Origin: Bradyrhizobium sp. 195
GTDB lineage: Bacteria; Pseudomonadota; Alphaproteobacteria; Rhizobiales; Xanthobacteraceae
DNA: 64,000 nucleotides
Reading direction: 5' to 3'
NCBI RefSeq assembly: GCF_023101665.1
Contig: NZ_CP082161.1
Coordinates: 992,001-1,056,000 of the forward strand
Positions within the stretch are counted from its first letter, which is position 1. Each line of letters begins with the position of its first letter. Under the pieces are notes generated by a model. The model ran no database searches, was not told the DNA's origin, and saw only the letters and a list, made by a program, of their open reading frames with translations. The translations under genes and the position numbers were made by a program. Below are positions 1 through 8,823 of this stretch, one piece after another.

Positions 1-109
1 ATTCCTCGCCGGTGACGAAGCGATCCGCCTCGACCTTGCCTTCGAGATATTTCGCGGCGAGATCGCCTCGCGCCGGCGTCAGCCGCGGATCGTATTTTGG
101 ATCAAGCAT
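1..109 (-). CDS. Probable NlpC/P60-family protein, N-terminal fragment
   Basis: The first 36 codons of a gene that runs off the left edge. The reading starts at an ATG whose bases overlap the last codons of the upstream aminopeptidase gene (ATGCTTGA), so the two are translationally coupled. The visible peptide begins MLDPKYDPRLTPARGDLAAK and continues with a YLEGKVEADRF segment. From memory this resembles the N-terminus of the SH3/NlpC-P60 peptidase usually found next to this aminopeptidase in Bradyrhizobium. The catalytic domain is outside the window, so the product name is an inference. Confidence 0.5.
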   Translation of the reverse strand, partial: MLDPKYDPRLTPARGDLAAKYLEGKVEADRFVTGEE

Positions 110-1475
110 AGCGCTCGCTCAGCAAGGTGTAGATGGCGCGCGCGGCCTGACACTCGCCGCCCTCGGGACGTGCGGGCTTGGCCGACGGGGTCCAGCCGTA
201 GATGTCGACATGCAGCCAGCTCCTGGCCTGCTCGACGAAGCGTTGCAGGAACAGCGCGCAGGTGATCGAGCCGGCAAAGCCGCCTGATGGCGCGTTGGTG
301 ATGGTGGCCGTCTTGGAGTCCAGCCAGGCATCGTAAGGCGGCCATAGCGGCATGCGCCACAACGGATCGTTCTCCTGCACCGCGCAGCGCGCGAGGTCGG
401 CGGCAAGGGTCTCATCATTGGTGTAAAAGGGCGGCAAATCCGGCCCCAGCGCGACGCGCGCCGCCCCGGTCAGCGTGCCCAGATCGATCAGCAGGTCTGG
501 CTTCTCCTCGTCGGCCAGCGCCAGCGCGTCGGCGAGCACCAGGCGGCCTTCCGCATCCGTGTTGCCGATCTCGACCGTGATCCCCTTGCGCGAGGTGAAG
601 ATGTCGAGCGGGCGGAAGGCGTTGCCCGCGACCGCGTTCTCCACGGCCGGAATCAGCACGCGAAGCCGCACCTTCAGCTTCGCGTCCATCACCATGCGTG
701 CCAGCGCCAGCACATTTGCGGCGCCGCCCATGTCCTTCTTCATGATCAGCATGCCGCTCGACGGCTTCAGATCGAGCCCGCCGGTGTCGAAGCAGACGCC
801 CTTGCCGACCAACGTCACCTTGGGATGATCAGGATCGCCCCAGCCGATATCGATCAGCCGCGGCGCGCGGCTGGAGGCCATGCCGACGGCGTGGATCAAC
901 GGGAAATCCGTCTCCAACTCTGCGCCGATGGTGCAGGCGAAACTTGCACCGAACTCCGCCGCGAGGTCTTGCGCGGCGGCAGCCAACTCCGCGGGCCCCA
1001 TGTCGTTGGACGGCATGTTGATGAGGTCGCGCGCGAGCATTGCGGCATCCGCGATCCGCTCGATCCTGGTCGCATCGATGCCATCAGGCGGCACCAGCCG
1101 GACGTCGGGACGGTCAGCCTTCCGGTATCGCGCGAAGCGGTAGCATCCCAGTGCGAAGGCAAGCGCCGCCAGCCGTGCATCGTGTGGGGCATTGGCAAAG
1201 CGATAAGTGCCCGGCGGCAGGAGCCCCGGCAGGGCGCCAGGCCGGAACAGGTCGCGCGATCTTGCACCCTCGTCCTCAAGGCCGAACAGCACCTGGGCAA
1301 TTGCGCCGTCCGGCGCAGGCAGTGCCAGATAGGCGCCCGGCTTGGCGGTGAAGGCGCATGCCGTGGCGAACAGGCGTTGCGGGGGCGGCAGCGTCTCGGC
1401 GACCTGATCCCAGCTCGATTTGGTGACGAAATTGATCGGGATGGCGGTGGGCGACGTCTCGAAGACAGAAGGCAT
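102..1475 (-). CDS. M17 leucyl aminopeptidase family protein
   Basis: A 457-residue cytosolic metallo-aminopeptidase that removes N-terminal residues from peptides. The catalytic C-terminal half is clear: KGVCFDTGG at about residues 225-233 carries metal-binding and catalytic residues, KKD at about 246-248 adds further ligands, and NTDAEGRLVLADAL at about 305-318 is the M17 signature. The N-terminal third is the more variable domain of the family. The length fits the shorter PepA/PepB-like branch rather than the ~500-residue E. coli PepA. The ATG at 1475 is the natural start. The stop overlaps the start of a probable NlpC/P60 gene, suggesting a two-gene peptide or cell-wall turnover operon. 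Substrate preference cannot be read from the sequence. Confidence 0.92.
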   Translation of the reverse strand: MPSVFETSPTAIPINFVTKSSWDQVAETLPPPQRLFATACAFTAKPGAYLALPAPDGAIAQVLFGLEDEGARSRDLFRPGALPGLLPPGTYRFANAPHDARLAALAFALGCYRFARYRKADRPDVRLVPPDGIDATRIERIADAAMLARDLINMPSNDMGPAELAAAAQDLAAEFGASFACTIGAELETDFPLIHAVGMASSRAPRLIDIGWGDPDHPKVTLVGKGVCFDTGGLDLKPSSGMLIMKKDMGGAANVLALARMVMDAKLKVRLRVLIPAVENAVAGNAFRPLDIFTSRKGITVEIGNTDAEGRLVLADALALADEEKPDLLIDLGTLTGAARVALGPDLPPFYTNDETLAADLARCAVQENDPLWRMPLWPPYDAWLDSKTATITNAPSGGFAGSITCALFLQRFVEQARSWLHVDIYGWTPSAKPARPEGGECQAARAIYTLLSERYA

Positions 1476-1674
1476 TGGCGGGTCCCGATCGTCAGATCAA
1501 ACGGGTCATACGAACGGACGAGACTTCGCAGAGTTTGGCCGCTGCTGCAATCGGCTTTGCCGTCACCGTTCAGCGAGCCGCTACTCGCGGCAAGGGGGGC
1601 ATGCTAGGTTCCGGCAACGGTCGCCAGGAATGGAAATCGGGCGACCGGCGACGAAGCGTCGGGAGGAAAGTGCA

Positions 1675-1878
1675 ATGGAATTTGTGTGGAGCGTGGTCAC
1701 ATTCATCGGCCAGGCCGTCGAGGCGATTTTTGGCTATGTCGAGCACCACCACTGGATCTTCGCGCTCCTTGCCGGCGGCTACGTCTTCTATCTCCATGAC
1801 CGATCCGTCCACGCGCGGTTCGATGCGCTGGACAAGCGCGTCGACGAAATCCGCAAGCGGCTTGCCATCGAATATTGA
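1675..1878 (+). CDS. Small membrane protein, hypothetical (67 aa)
   Basis: A short gene starting at an ATG placed 5 nt after a strong GGGAGGAAAG ribosome-binding site (1661-1670). The product has a hydrophobic stretch from about residues 2-45, interrupted by EHHH near residue 23. It ends in a charged, probably helical, tail (HARFDALDKRVDEIRKRL) that looks like a short coiled coil. It is therefore probably a membrane-anchored small protein with a cytoplasmic amphipathic tail. A longer frame opens upstream, but that part overlaps the promoter side of the aminopeptidase and lacks a ribosome-binding site. I do not recognise a family. Confidence 0.7.
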   Translation: MEFVWSVVTFIGQAVEAIFGYVEHHHWIFALLAGGYVFYLHDRSVHARFDALDKRVDEIRKRLAIEY

Positions 1879-1919
1879 TCGGACGAAACGAAACCGCTGT
1901 ACGGCAGGACTCGTATCTC

Positions 1920-2358
1920 ATGTTGAGAACTGCCGTTCACGCGAGCGCGGCCGCAGGGCTTTACTAGCGCCGCCGAACCGGACTGGGCGAGCGCGTTCTA
2001 TACTTACGTCGCCTCGTCTCATGCCTGGACGGACCTCGAAGGCAAGGTCGCGAGATCCGGGCCGAGCTCTGAGATCGACGCATTGTCCGCCGTGAGAACA
2101 CTGCTCGGTCGATTGATCGCGCAATCCGCCGATGTGCTCGGCGTCGATCGCGCTCAGCTCGATGAGCTCTCCGGCAGGCGCTCGATCAACTGTGATGATT
2201 TCCTGCGCCAACTGCCCAGGCTGTCCCGCGAGGGCGTCGATGCCCGACAGCCGGCGCGACAAAGGCGGCAATTGCTGCGGGACCTGGACGACCAGGTGAA
2301 GGCCCTCGGCCTCGATCTGGACCTCGGCGGTGAGGCGCCGCCGCAAACGTCGCCCTAG
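1920..2358 (+). pseudogene. Probable frameshifted small hypothetical gene
   Basis: An ATG at 1920, preceded by AGGAC at 1905-1909, opens a frame reading MLRTAVHASAAAG that stops after 15 codons (TAG at 1965). The neighbouring frame is open without an ATG or GTG from 1927 to the TGA/TAG region at 2358. It reads like real protein (FTSAAEPDWASAFYTYVASS, then SAVRTLLGRLIAQSADVLGV). One surplus G in the GGG at 1956-1958 would join the two parts into one soluble protein of about 146 residues. The only in-frame alternative start is TTG at 2083, giving a 91-residue fragment. This could be a true broken gene, a sequencing error, or a TTG-started gene. No family is recognised. Confidence 0.4.
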
Positions 2359-2378
2359 AGGTGCGGGCAGGAAGCGGC

Positions 2379-2401
2379 GTTAACCGGCCGTTAGGGTTAA
2401 C
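2379..2401. promoter_or_regulatory. Inverted repeat upstream of tadD; CtrA-like half sites
   Basis: GTTAACC and GGTTAAC form a 7-bp inverted repeat separated by nine bases, 54 bp before the tadD start. It also contains TTAA-N7-TTAG, one mismatch from the CtrA consensus TTAA-N7-TTAA. This suggests a regulator site for tadD. The assignment to CtrA is inference only. Confidence 0.35.
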
Positions 2402-2454
2402 AGTCTATTGCTGGCGCGTTCTGCTCGATCAATCGGCTCGAGAGTCAAGGCGTC

Positions 2455-3285
2455 ATGCGTCAACGGTTCAGTCTTGCCAGGCTTCTTGCGTCCACGTCGG
2501 TGGTCGCGGCATTGGCCATGGGCCTCGGCGGCTGCACGGCCATGTCGAAACTCTCCGACGTAACGGGCTCGGTCGGCGGGCCGCGGGCCGAGGCCGCTGC
2601 CACCGATCGCGCGCCCACCGATCCGGTGCGTGCCGTCGAGGTCTATGGCGAGCGCTACCGCGCCAATCCCAAGGACGCCGACGCCGCGCTTGGCTATGGT
2701 CAGGCCCTGCGCGCGAACGGCCAGCGCGCCCAGGCCGCAGCGGTGCTCGAGCAGGCGACCATTGCCAATCCCGGCAACAAGACATTGCTCGCCCTGTACG
2801 GCCGCGCCCTCGCCGACAACGGCAATTTCCAGCAGGCCTACGACGTCCTGTCGAAAGCGCATTCCCCGGACAATCCGGATTGGCATCTGCTCTCTGTGCA
2901 GGGAACGGCGCTGGACCAAATGGGCCGTCATGAGGAGGCGCGCTCCTATTACGCGAGCGCGCTCAAGATCGCGCCGGGTGATCCCGGCGTGCTCTCCAAT
3001 CTCGGCCTGTCCTACATGTTGTCGCGAGACTTGCCGAAGGCTGAAGAGGCGCTGCGGCAGGCCTACGCTTCGCCGCGCGCGAGCACCCGGGTGCGGCAGA
3101 ATCTCGGTCTCGTCGTCGGTCTCCAGGGCCGCTTTGCGGAAGCCGAGACCATCGTGAAGGCAGATCTGCCACCGGATCAGGCTGCGGCCAACGTCGCCTA
3201 TCTCAAGGACATGCTCAGCCGCAGCGAAGGCCCGCGCGGCGGGCCGAAGCGGACGCCGGTCGCCTCGCTCAGCCAGCCAGACTGA
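2455..3285 (+). CDS. tadD: TPR-repeat lipoprotein, Tad pilus assembly protein TadD
   Basis: A 276-residue outer-membrane lipoprotein of the Tad pilus system. The N-terminus is a lipoprotein signal with a hydrophobic core and lipobox LGGC, lipidated cysteine at about residue 27. The rest is tandem TPR helices from about residue 55 to 235 (for example DADAALGYGQALRANGQRAQ and GDPGVLSNLGLSYML). TadD-type proteins help place the secretin. The gene lies convergent to tadC, 49 bp away, while most tad genes are on the other strand. The tail after residue 240 is short and charged. The TadD call rests on lipoprotein plus TPR architecture and on the tad neighbourhood. Confidence 0.82.
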   Translation: MRQRFSLARLLASTSVVAALAMGLGGCTAMSKLSDVTGSVGGPRAEAAATDRAPTDPVRAVEVYGERYRANPKDADAALGYGQALRANGQRAQAAAVLEQATIANPGNKTLLALYGRALADNGNFQQAYDVLSKAHSPDNPDWHLLSVQGTALDQMGRHEEARSYYASALKIAPGDPGVLSNLGLSYMLSRDLPKAEEALRQAYASPRASTRVRQNLGLVVGLQGRFAEAETIVKADLPPDQAAANVAYLKDMLSRSEGPRGGPKRTPVASLSQPD

Positions 3286-3334
3286 TCAGATCCCCCGACT
3301 TTGACGTAAGGGCGGACCGCGCGGTCTGTCCGTC

Positions 3335-4309
3335 TCAGTGCAGTTCGGTGATCTTGATGCCGGTCGGCCCGAGAATGACGACGAACAGCACCGGCAGGAA
3401 GAACAAGATCATCGGCACAGTCAGCTTCGGCGGCAGGGCGGCGGCCTTCTTCTCGGCCTCGTTCATGCGCATGTCGCGGTTTTCCTGCGCCATGACGCGC
3501 AAGGAATGTCCTAGCGGGGTGCCGTAGCGCTCCGCCTGCTGAAGCGCGAGACACACCGACTTGACGCCCTCGAGGCCGGTGCGTCGCGCCAGGTTCTCAT
3601 AGGCGACCTTGCGATCCTGCAGATAGGACAATTCGGCCGTGGTCAGCGTGAACTCCTCCGACAGCGCGATCGACTGTCCCACGATCTCGGTGGCGACTTT
3701 CCTGAACGCCATCTCGACCGACATGCCGGATTCGATGCAGATCAGGAGCAGGTCGAGCGCATCGGGAAAGGCGCGCTTGATCGAGAGCTGGCGCTTGGAA
3801 ATCGCGTTCCTGAGGAACAGCATCGGTGCCTGCAGGCCGAGATAGGCGGCGCCGACGCAGATGCCGATCTTGATCGGCATCGCCTGCTCCATATGCGCGA
3901 TGCCGAAAACGTAGATGACCGAGCCGATGAAGAGCACGATCGGCGCGACCATGCGGGCAAACAGGAAGGTGATGTAGGGCGCATGGCCGCGGTAGCCCGC
4001 CATGATGAGCTTGTCCCGCGCAGCCTCCTGCGCGAGCCATTTGGTGAGGTTGAAGTCCTCGACGACCTTGGAGACGAGCTGCTTCGGGGTCTGGCGCAGC
4101 GAGACTTTTTCGTTCTTGTGAAGGCGCTCACGCTCGCGCTGCCGAATGCGCTCACGCTCGCTCGCCACCGCCTTCATGCGCTTGGCGAGCCCCTCGCCGG
4201 CGAGCAGTGGCATCACCAGCGTATACACGGTGGCGCTGGCGGCAATGGCCGCCAGCAGCATGGTCATGAAGCGTACGTCGTGCAGTTTCGAGACGAGGAA
4301 ATCGACCAT
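3335..4309 (-). CDS. tadC: TadC, type II secretion F-family inner membrane platform protein
   Basis: A 324-residue integral membrane protein with the T2SS-F domain in the middle (about 185-310). This includes the FPDALDLLLICIESGMSVE helix typical of TadB/TadC/GspF and a C-terminal membrane helix rich in leucine and valine. An N-terminal membrane helix sits at about residues 13-33. With TadB it forms the inner-membrane platform that couples the CpaF ATPase to pilin extrusion. It is the last gene of the minus-strand cpaB-to-tadC operon, starting 9 bp after tadB ends. The charged stretch at about 45-75 is the cytoplasmic N-domain linker. Confidence 0.9.
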   Translation of the reverse strand: MVDFLVSKLHDVRFMTMLLAAIAASATVYTLVMPLLAGEGLAKRMKAVASERERIRQRERERLHKNEKVSLRQTPKQLVSKVVEDFNLTKWLAQEAARDKLIMAGYRGHAPYITFLFARMVAPIVLFIGSVIYVFGIAHMEQAMPIKIGICVGAAYLGLQAPMLFLRNAISKRQLSIKRAFPDALDLLLICIESGMSVEMAFRKVATEIVGQSIALSEEFTLTTAELSYLQDRKVAYENLARRTGLEGVKSVCLALQQAERYGTPLGHSLRVMAQENRDMRMNEAEKKAAALPPKLTVPMILFFLPVLFVVILGPTGIKITELH

Positions 4310-4318
4310 ACGGCACCG

Positions 4319-5296
4319 TCAGAAATCGAAGTTGATCATCTTCTTCATCACCATGATGCCGATCGACATCCAGACGACGCAGGCGACCAGCATCAGCTGG
4401 CCGGTGGGATGAGTCCAAAGCAGCGAGATATATTGCGGTGTCGTGAGATAGACGAGGAACATGACGATCGGCGGCAAGGAGCCGATGATGCCGGCCGAAG
4501 CCTTGGCTTCCATCGACATCGCCTGGATCTTTTCCCTCATCTTCTTGCGGTCGCGCAGCACCTTGGAAAGATTGCCGAGCGCTTCGGAGAGGTTGCCGCC
4601 CGACTTCTGCTGGATCGAAACCACGATGCCGAAGAAATTGGCCTCCGGCAGCGGCATGCGATCGTAGAGCCGCGAGCAGGCCTCGCCGAGGGGCATGCCG
4701 ATCGCCTGCGTCTCGATGATCGCCAGGAACTCGCTGCGCAGCGGCTCGGGCGCGTCGGCGGCAACGACCTTGATCGATTCGAACAGCGGCAGGCCCGCCT
4801 TGATGCCGCGGACGATCACGTCGACCGCGTCCGGCAGCGCCGCCAGGAACTTGCTCTCGCGACGCTTCTTCAGGAAGCCCAACGCCCAGCGCGGCAGCCC
4901 GAATCCGCCGGCAAAGGCAAGGCCGGCAGCGCCGATCAGGCCGCCGCCGGCGAACAGGGCGGCCGCGAAGAACACGCCCGCCACGACGGCGGACATCAAC
5001 CAGAATTTCTGCGTCGTCCAGTCGAGTCCAGCCTGCGACAGGCGGACGCTGAGCGGAACGCTCTTTTCCTGCAGGCGTCGCGCTTCGAGATCCTTCAGCG
5101 TGGTCTCGACCTGTTCGCGGCGCGAACGCTGGGTCTTCTCGGCCTGGCGTGCCGTGGGCGCCTCGGCGCGCGAGATCGAGGCTCGGCGGCTCTCCGCCTT
5201 TCGTTCCCCGGACAGCAGCGGATAGAGGAAGACCCAGGCGACGCCGCCGACCGCTGCGGTGGCGAGGAATGCGAGGGCGAGGACTTGCATGTTCAT
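4319..5296 (-). CDS. tadB: TadB, type II secretion F-family inner membrane platform protein
   Basis: A 325-residue partner of TadC. An N-terminal membrane helix (MNMQVLALAFLATAAVGGVA) is followed by an Arg/Glu-rich cytoplasmic region, a pair of membrane helices near residues 95-130, and the T2SS-F domain from about 160 to 290 (LPDAVDVIVRGIKAGLP). A hydrophobic helix pair ends the protein. I placed the start at the ATG at 5296, 16 nt after the cpaF stop and behind GAGCAGG. A further-upstream ATG at 5356 would overlap cpaF by 44 bp and add an unlikely basic leader. It belongs to the cpa/tad operon. Confidence 0.9.
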   Translation of the reverse strand: MNMQVLALAFLATAAVGGVAWVFLYPLLSGERKAESRRASISRAEAPTARQAEKTQRSRREQVETTLKDLEARRLQEKSVPLSVRLSQAGLDWTTQKFWLMSAVVAGVFFAAALFAGGGLIGAAGLAFAGGFGLPRWALGFLKKRRESKFLAALPDAVDVIVRGIKAGLPLFESIKVVAADAPEPLRSEFLAIIETQAIGMPLGEACSRLYDRMPLPEANFFGIVVSIQQKSGGNLSEALGNLSKVLRDRKKMREKIQAMSMEAKASAGIIGSLPPIVMFLVYLTTPQYISLLWTHPTGQLMLVACVVWMSIGIMVMKKMINFDF

Positions 5297-5312
5297 GACG
5301 GTGCTGACCTGC

Positions 5313-6782
5313 TCACGTCGTCGGCTTGACTTCCGCCGCGTCCAACGCAGCGGCAAGGCGCTTCTCGTCGCCGTAATAGCGGGCGCGTTCCCAGAACTTC
5401 GGACGGCCGATGCCGGTCGAGCGGTGCCGGCCGATGATCTTGCCGTTGGCGTCCTCGCCGACCATGTCGTAGAGGAAGATGTCCTGGGTGATGATGGTGT
5501 CGCCTTCCATGCCCATCACCTCGGTGATGTGGGTGATGCGGCGCGAGCCGTCGCGCAGGCGCGCGGCCTGGACGATGACGTCGATGGAGGCGCAGATCAT
5601 CTCACGGATGGTGCGCGAGGGGAGCGAAAAGCCACCCATCGTGATCATGGATTCGCAGCGCGACAGCGCCTCGCGGGGGTTGTTGGCGTGCAGCGTCCCC
5701 ATCGAGCCGTCGTGGCCGGTGTTCATGGCCTGGAGCAGGTCGAACGCTTCCGGGCCGCGGACTTCGCCGACGATGATGCGTTCAGGACGCATACGCAGAC
5801 AGTTGCGCACCAGCTCGCGCATGGTGATCTGGCCCTCGCCCTCGATGTTGGGCGGACGGGTTTCCAGCCGCACCACGTGAGGCTGCTGCAGCTGTAGTTC
5901 GGCCGCGTCCTCGCAGGTGATGATGCGCTCGTCGTGCTCGATATAGTTGGTCAGGCAGTTGAGCAGCGTGGTCTTGCCCGAGCCGGTACCGCCGGAAATC
6001 AGCACGTTGCAGCGGACGCGGCCGATGATCTGGAGGATTTCCGCGCCTTCCGGTGAGATCGCGCCGAACTTGACGAGCTGATCCAGCGTCAGCTTGTCCT
6101 TCTTGAATTTGCGGATGGTGAGCGTCGGCCCGTCGATCGACAGCGGCGGCACGATGGCGTTGACGCGGGAGCCGTCGGCGAGGCGCGCGTCGCAAATCGG
6201 CGAGGATTCGTCGACGCGCCGGCCGACCTGGCTGACGATGCGCTGGCAGATGTTGAGGAGCTGCTGGTTGTCGCGGAAGCGAATTCCCGTGCGCTGGATC
6301 TTGCCGGCGACTTCGATGTAGACGGTGTTGGCGCCGTTGACCATGATGTCGGCGATGTCGTCGCGCGACAGCAACGGCTCGAGCGGACCGTAGCCGAGAA
6401 CGTCATTGCAGATGTCGTCGAGCAGTTCCTCCTGCTCGGCGATCGACATCACGATGTTCTTGATCGCGATGATCTCGTTGACGATGTCGCGGATTTCCTC
6501 GCGCGCGGACTCCGAATCGAGCTTGGCGAGCTGGGCGAGGTCGATCGCCTCGATCAGCGCGCCGAAGATGGTCGCCTTGACCTCGTAATAATTGTCTGAA
6601 CGCCGGCTCTCCATGGAAGGAGGCGGCGGGGCCTTGGCAGGAGCGAGCGGCGGGGAGGCGACGGCCGGCGGAGGCGGGGCGCGCGACACCGTCGGCGCCG
6701 GAGCCTGGGCAGGCTCGGGCGACACGGCGCCGGGCTTGGGCGCCCGAAGGTCGGTGTCTGTTCCGCTACGCTTACCGAACAC
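5313..6782 (-). CDS. cpaF: CpaF/TadA pilus assembly ATPase
   Basis: A 489-residue cytoplasmic secretion ATPase that powers Flp pilus assembly, and in some systems retraction. After a Pro/Ala-rich, probably disordered N-terminus (about 1-60) comes the N-terminal helical domain and then the RecA-like core. Walker A is [12 protein letters not shown], the Asp box region follows with [11 protein letters not shown], Walker B is [14 protein letters not shown], and a His box is in MGTLHANNP. The arginine-rich substrate region ([20 protein letters not shown]) matches the CpaF class. It sits between cpaE and tadB with short spacers (21 and 16 bp), so it is co-transcribed with them. Confidence 0.96.
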   Translation of the reverse strand: MFGKRSGTDTDLRAPKPGAVSPEPAQAPAPTVSRAPPPPAVASPPLAPAKAPPPPSMESRRSDNYYEVKATIFGALIEAIDLAQLAKLDSESAREEIRDIVNEIIAIKNIVMSIAEQEELLDDICNDVLGYGPLEPLLSRDDIADIMVNGANTVYIEVAGKIQRTGIRFRDNQQLLNICQRIVSQVGRRVDESSPICDARLADGSRVNAIVPPLSIDGPTLTIRKFKKDKLTLDQLVKFGAISPEGAEILQIIGRVRCNVLISGGTGSGKTTLLNCLTNYIEHDERIITCEDAAELQLQQPHVVRLETRPPNIEGEGQITMRELVRNCLRMRPERIIVGEVRGPEAFDLLQAMNTGHDGSMGTLHANNPREALSRCESMITMGGFSLPSRTIREMICASIDVIVQAARLRDGSRRITHITEVMGMEGDTIITQDIFLYDMVGEDANGKIIGRHRSTGIGRPKFWERARYYGDEKRLAAALDAAEVKPTT

Positions 6783-6803
6783 TTAACAACTCCATGCGGT
6801 GGC

Positions 6804-8072
6804 TTATTTTCCCCGCAACTTGTCAATCAGGGGTGAAAACAGGGACGACTTTTGCTTCTTGGTCTCGCTGCGGCCGGTCAGGCGCTGGGCGATCTGAAGG
6901 AACATCTCGATCGACTTGTGGTTGGCGGAGATCTCCGCGATCATTTGGCCGTTGTTGGCCGCCGAGCCGAAGATCTGCGGCTCGAACGGGATCGAGACGA
7001 TCGGCTGGCTCTCGATGGCCTTGGCGAACTCCGCGGCGGCGATTTCGGGTCGCTTCGGCACGCCGACCTGGTTCAGGCAGTAGAGCGGCGGTCGGTCGTT
7101 GGGACGCGCGGCCTTCAGCAGATCGAACAGGTTCTTGGTGTTGCGCAAATTGGCGAGGTCGGGAGCGGCCACGATCAGGATGTCATCCGCTCCAATCAAG
7201 GCGCGCTTGGTCCAGCCCGACCATTGATGCGGAATGTCGAGCACGATGCACGGCATGGTGGAACGCAGCGTGTCGAATACCGAGTCGAATGCGTCGGTGC
7301 CGAAATCATAGACCCGGTCGAGCGTCGCCGGCGCCGCCAGCAGGCTGAGATGGTCGGTGCATTTCGACAGCAGGCGGTCGATAAAGGCGGTGTCGACGCG
7401 ATCGGGTGAGAACACGGCGTCGGCAATGCCCTGCGGCGGATCCTGGTTGTAGTCGAGCCCGGCGGTGCCGAAGGCGAGGTCGAGATCGGCGACGACGGCG
7501 TCCATTGCGAGGTCGCGCGCGATCGCCCAGGCGACATTGTGGGAGATGGTGGAAGCCCCGACGCCGCCCTTGGCGCCGACCACGGCGATGATGCGGCCGA
7601 CCGCCTTGGCTTCCGGCGCCGAGAACAGGTTGCAGATCGAGCGCACGACATCGATCGCGCCGACCGGCGCGAGCACATAGTCGCTGACGCCGCGGCGCAC
7701 CAGCTCGCGGTAGAGAGTCACGTCATTGATGCGGCCGATCACGACCACGCGGGTGCCGGCGTCGCAGACGGTTGCGAGCTGGTCGAGCCCGCCCAAGAGG
7801 TCGTTGCGGCCGTCGCTCTCGAGCACGATCACGTTCGGCGTGGGAGCCGAGCGGTAGGCTTCGACCGCGGCCGCCATGCCGCCCATCTGGATCTTCAGAT
7901 GGGCCTTGCCGAGGCGGCGATCCTCGCCGGCCGACTGGACCGCGGCAGCAGTTTCCACGGTCTCGCAAAAGGCCTGGACGGAGACGCGCGGCGCGGGAGC
8001 AATATGCTCCTCGACCGGCGGAGGAGCTGCTTCCGGCTGCTCTTCGTGTGTCTGGCGAGCGTAGCTGATCAT
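6804..8072 (-). CDS. cpaE: CpaE/TadZ, MinD-like pilus localisation protein
   Basis: A 422-residue protein with an N-terminal receiver-like domain (about 65-165, with IVLESDGRNDLLGGLDQLA) and a C-terminal MinD/ParA-type domain from about 170. The P-loop reads GAKGGVGASTISHN, so the lysine expected after the second glycine pair is replaced (GAST rather than GKT). This is the atypical Walker A usual for TadZ/CpaE. Such proteins place the Tad machine at the cell pole. The start is the ATG at 8072, overlapping the cpaD stop by ATGA. An upstream extension to 8336 would read through cpaD and was rejected. Confidence 0.93.
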   Translation of the reverse strand: MISYARQTHEEQPEAAPPPVEEHIAPAPRVSVQAFCETVETAAAVQSAGEDRRLGKAHLKIQMGGMAAAVEAYRSAPTPNVIVLESDGRNDLLGGLDQLATVCDAGTRVVVIGRINDVTLYRELVRRGVSDYVLAPVGAIDVVRSICNLFSAPEAKAVGRIIAVVGAKGGVGASTISHNVAWAIARDLAMDAVVADLDLAFGTAGLDYNQDPPQGIADAVFSPDRVDTAFIDRLLSKCTDHLSLLAAPATLDRVYDFGTDAFDSVFDTLRSTMPCIVLDIPHQWSGWTKRALIGADDILIVAAPDLANLRNTKNLFDLLKAARPNDRPPLYCLNQVGVPKRPEIAAAEFAKAIESQPIVSIPFEPQIFGSAANNGQMIAEISANHKSIEMFLQIAQRLTGRSETKKQKSSLFSPLIDKLRGK

Positions 8073-8803
8073 TTGCCGGTGTCGCTGAGTTTGGCCTTGT
8101 CGGCCTCGGGATAGGTGGTCGATGTCGAGAGTCCCTTGCGATACTTCTCGAAACCGGTCATGCGTCGGGCCGTGTAGGACGGCGTTTCGGGCCGCGGCTG
8201 CTCGAGGTCCGACGGATTGTCGACCATCGCCGCGAGGTTGCGCTGATAGGCGCAGCCGTAATTGTAGTAGTCCTTGTTCTCGAACCACCTCTTGTTCTTC
8301 ATCGAAGGGCCGATGTCCTCCGGCCACAGGCCGCATGGACCCGCGACCGCGGCGATTTTGGAATAGGTGAGCCGGATCGGCGGCAGGAAACGTTTGTCTT
8401 CCGGCTGGTAGGGGCGAATGTTCACGCCGCGCGGCGGAACGCCTGCGCCTGCCAGCATCGCCTGGATTTCACGCATCGTGTCCGCGACCGGACGCGCGTT
8501 GGGAGTGCCGGAGGGCACGTCGATACGGATGGCGCCCGTACCTTCGTGCAACCATGCCGAGGCCACACCCATCACGTCAGCGCGCTGGGCGGCGGTCAAT
8601 CCGCCGCGGGCATGGCCGACGAAGACGACGATCGATCGGTTCTGCTCCTCGACCGCGATCGGATGGCGCTGCTTGTAGTCGTCGGGAATGGAGGCAGTGA
8701 GGACTTCGTCGTGCTGGCAGCCGCAGAGCGCCAGCGCCATGCCGACGAGCGCGCCACTGAGGCGGATGGCGCGTTTGCGAAGCTGGGGTGGTCTTGTGAT
8801 CAT
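8069..8803 (-). CDS. cpaD: CpaD pilus assembly lipoprotein
   Basis: A 244-residue lipoprotein of the CpaD family that helps stabilise the outer-membrane secretin CpaC. The signal peptide ends with a cysteine in MALALCGCQ, giving a lipoprotein cleavage site near residue 28. The family's conserved region follows (HPIAVEEQNRSIVVFVGHAR, then the CGLWPEDIG and NYGCAYQRNLAAMVDNP segments near the C-terminus). It is 20 bp downstream of cpaC and overlaps cpaE by 4 bp, which fits the fixed cpaB-C-D-E-F order. Confidence 0.93.
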   Translation of the reverse strand: MITRPPQLRKRAIRLSGALVGMALALCGCQHDEVLTASIPDDYKQRHPIAVEEQNRSIVVFVGHARGGLTAAQRADVMGVASAWLHEGTGAIRIDVPSGTPNARPVADTMREIQAMLAGAGVPPRGVNIRPYQPEDKRFLPPIRLTYSKIAAVAGPCGLWPEDIGPSMKNKRWFENKDYYNYGCAYQRNLAAMVDNPSDLEQPRPETPSYTARRMTGFEKYRKGLSTSTTYPEADKAKLSDTGK

Positions 8804-8823
8804 CGTGAAGTCCCCGTTCCGCT

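Noticed and set aside
1918-2346. Minus-strand frame of 142 codons opposite the broken small gene
   Set aside because: No ribosome-binding site. The plus-strand reading is more protein-like and has a start with a ribosome-binding site.
3315-3326. GACCGCGCGGTC palindrome between convergent tadD and tadC
   Set aside because: Short, no T tract, and such GC palindromes are frequent by chance; not called as a terminator.
3893-5329. Long plus-strand frame of 478 codons opposite tadB/tadC
   Set aside because: Composition is Arg/His/Asp-rich and typical of antisense frames in high-GC DNA; tadB and tadC are clear on the other strand.
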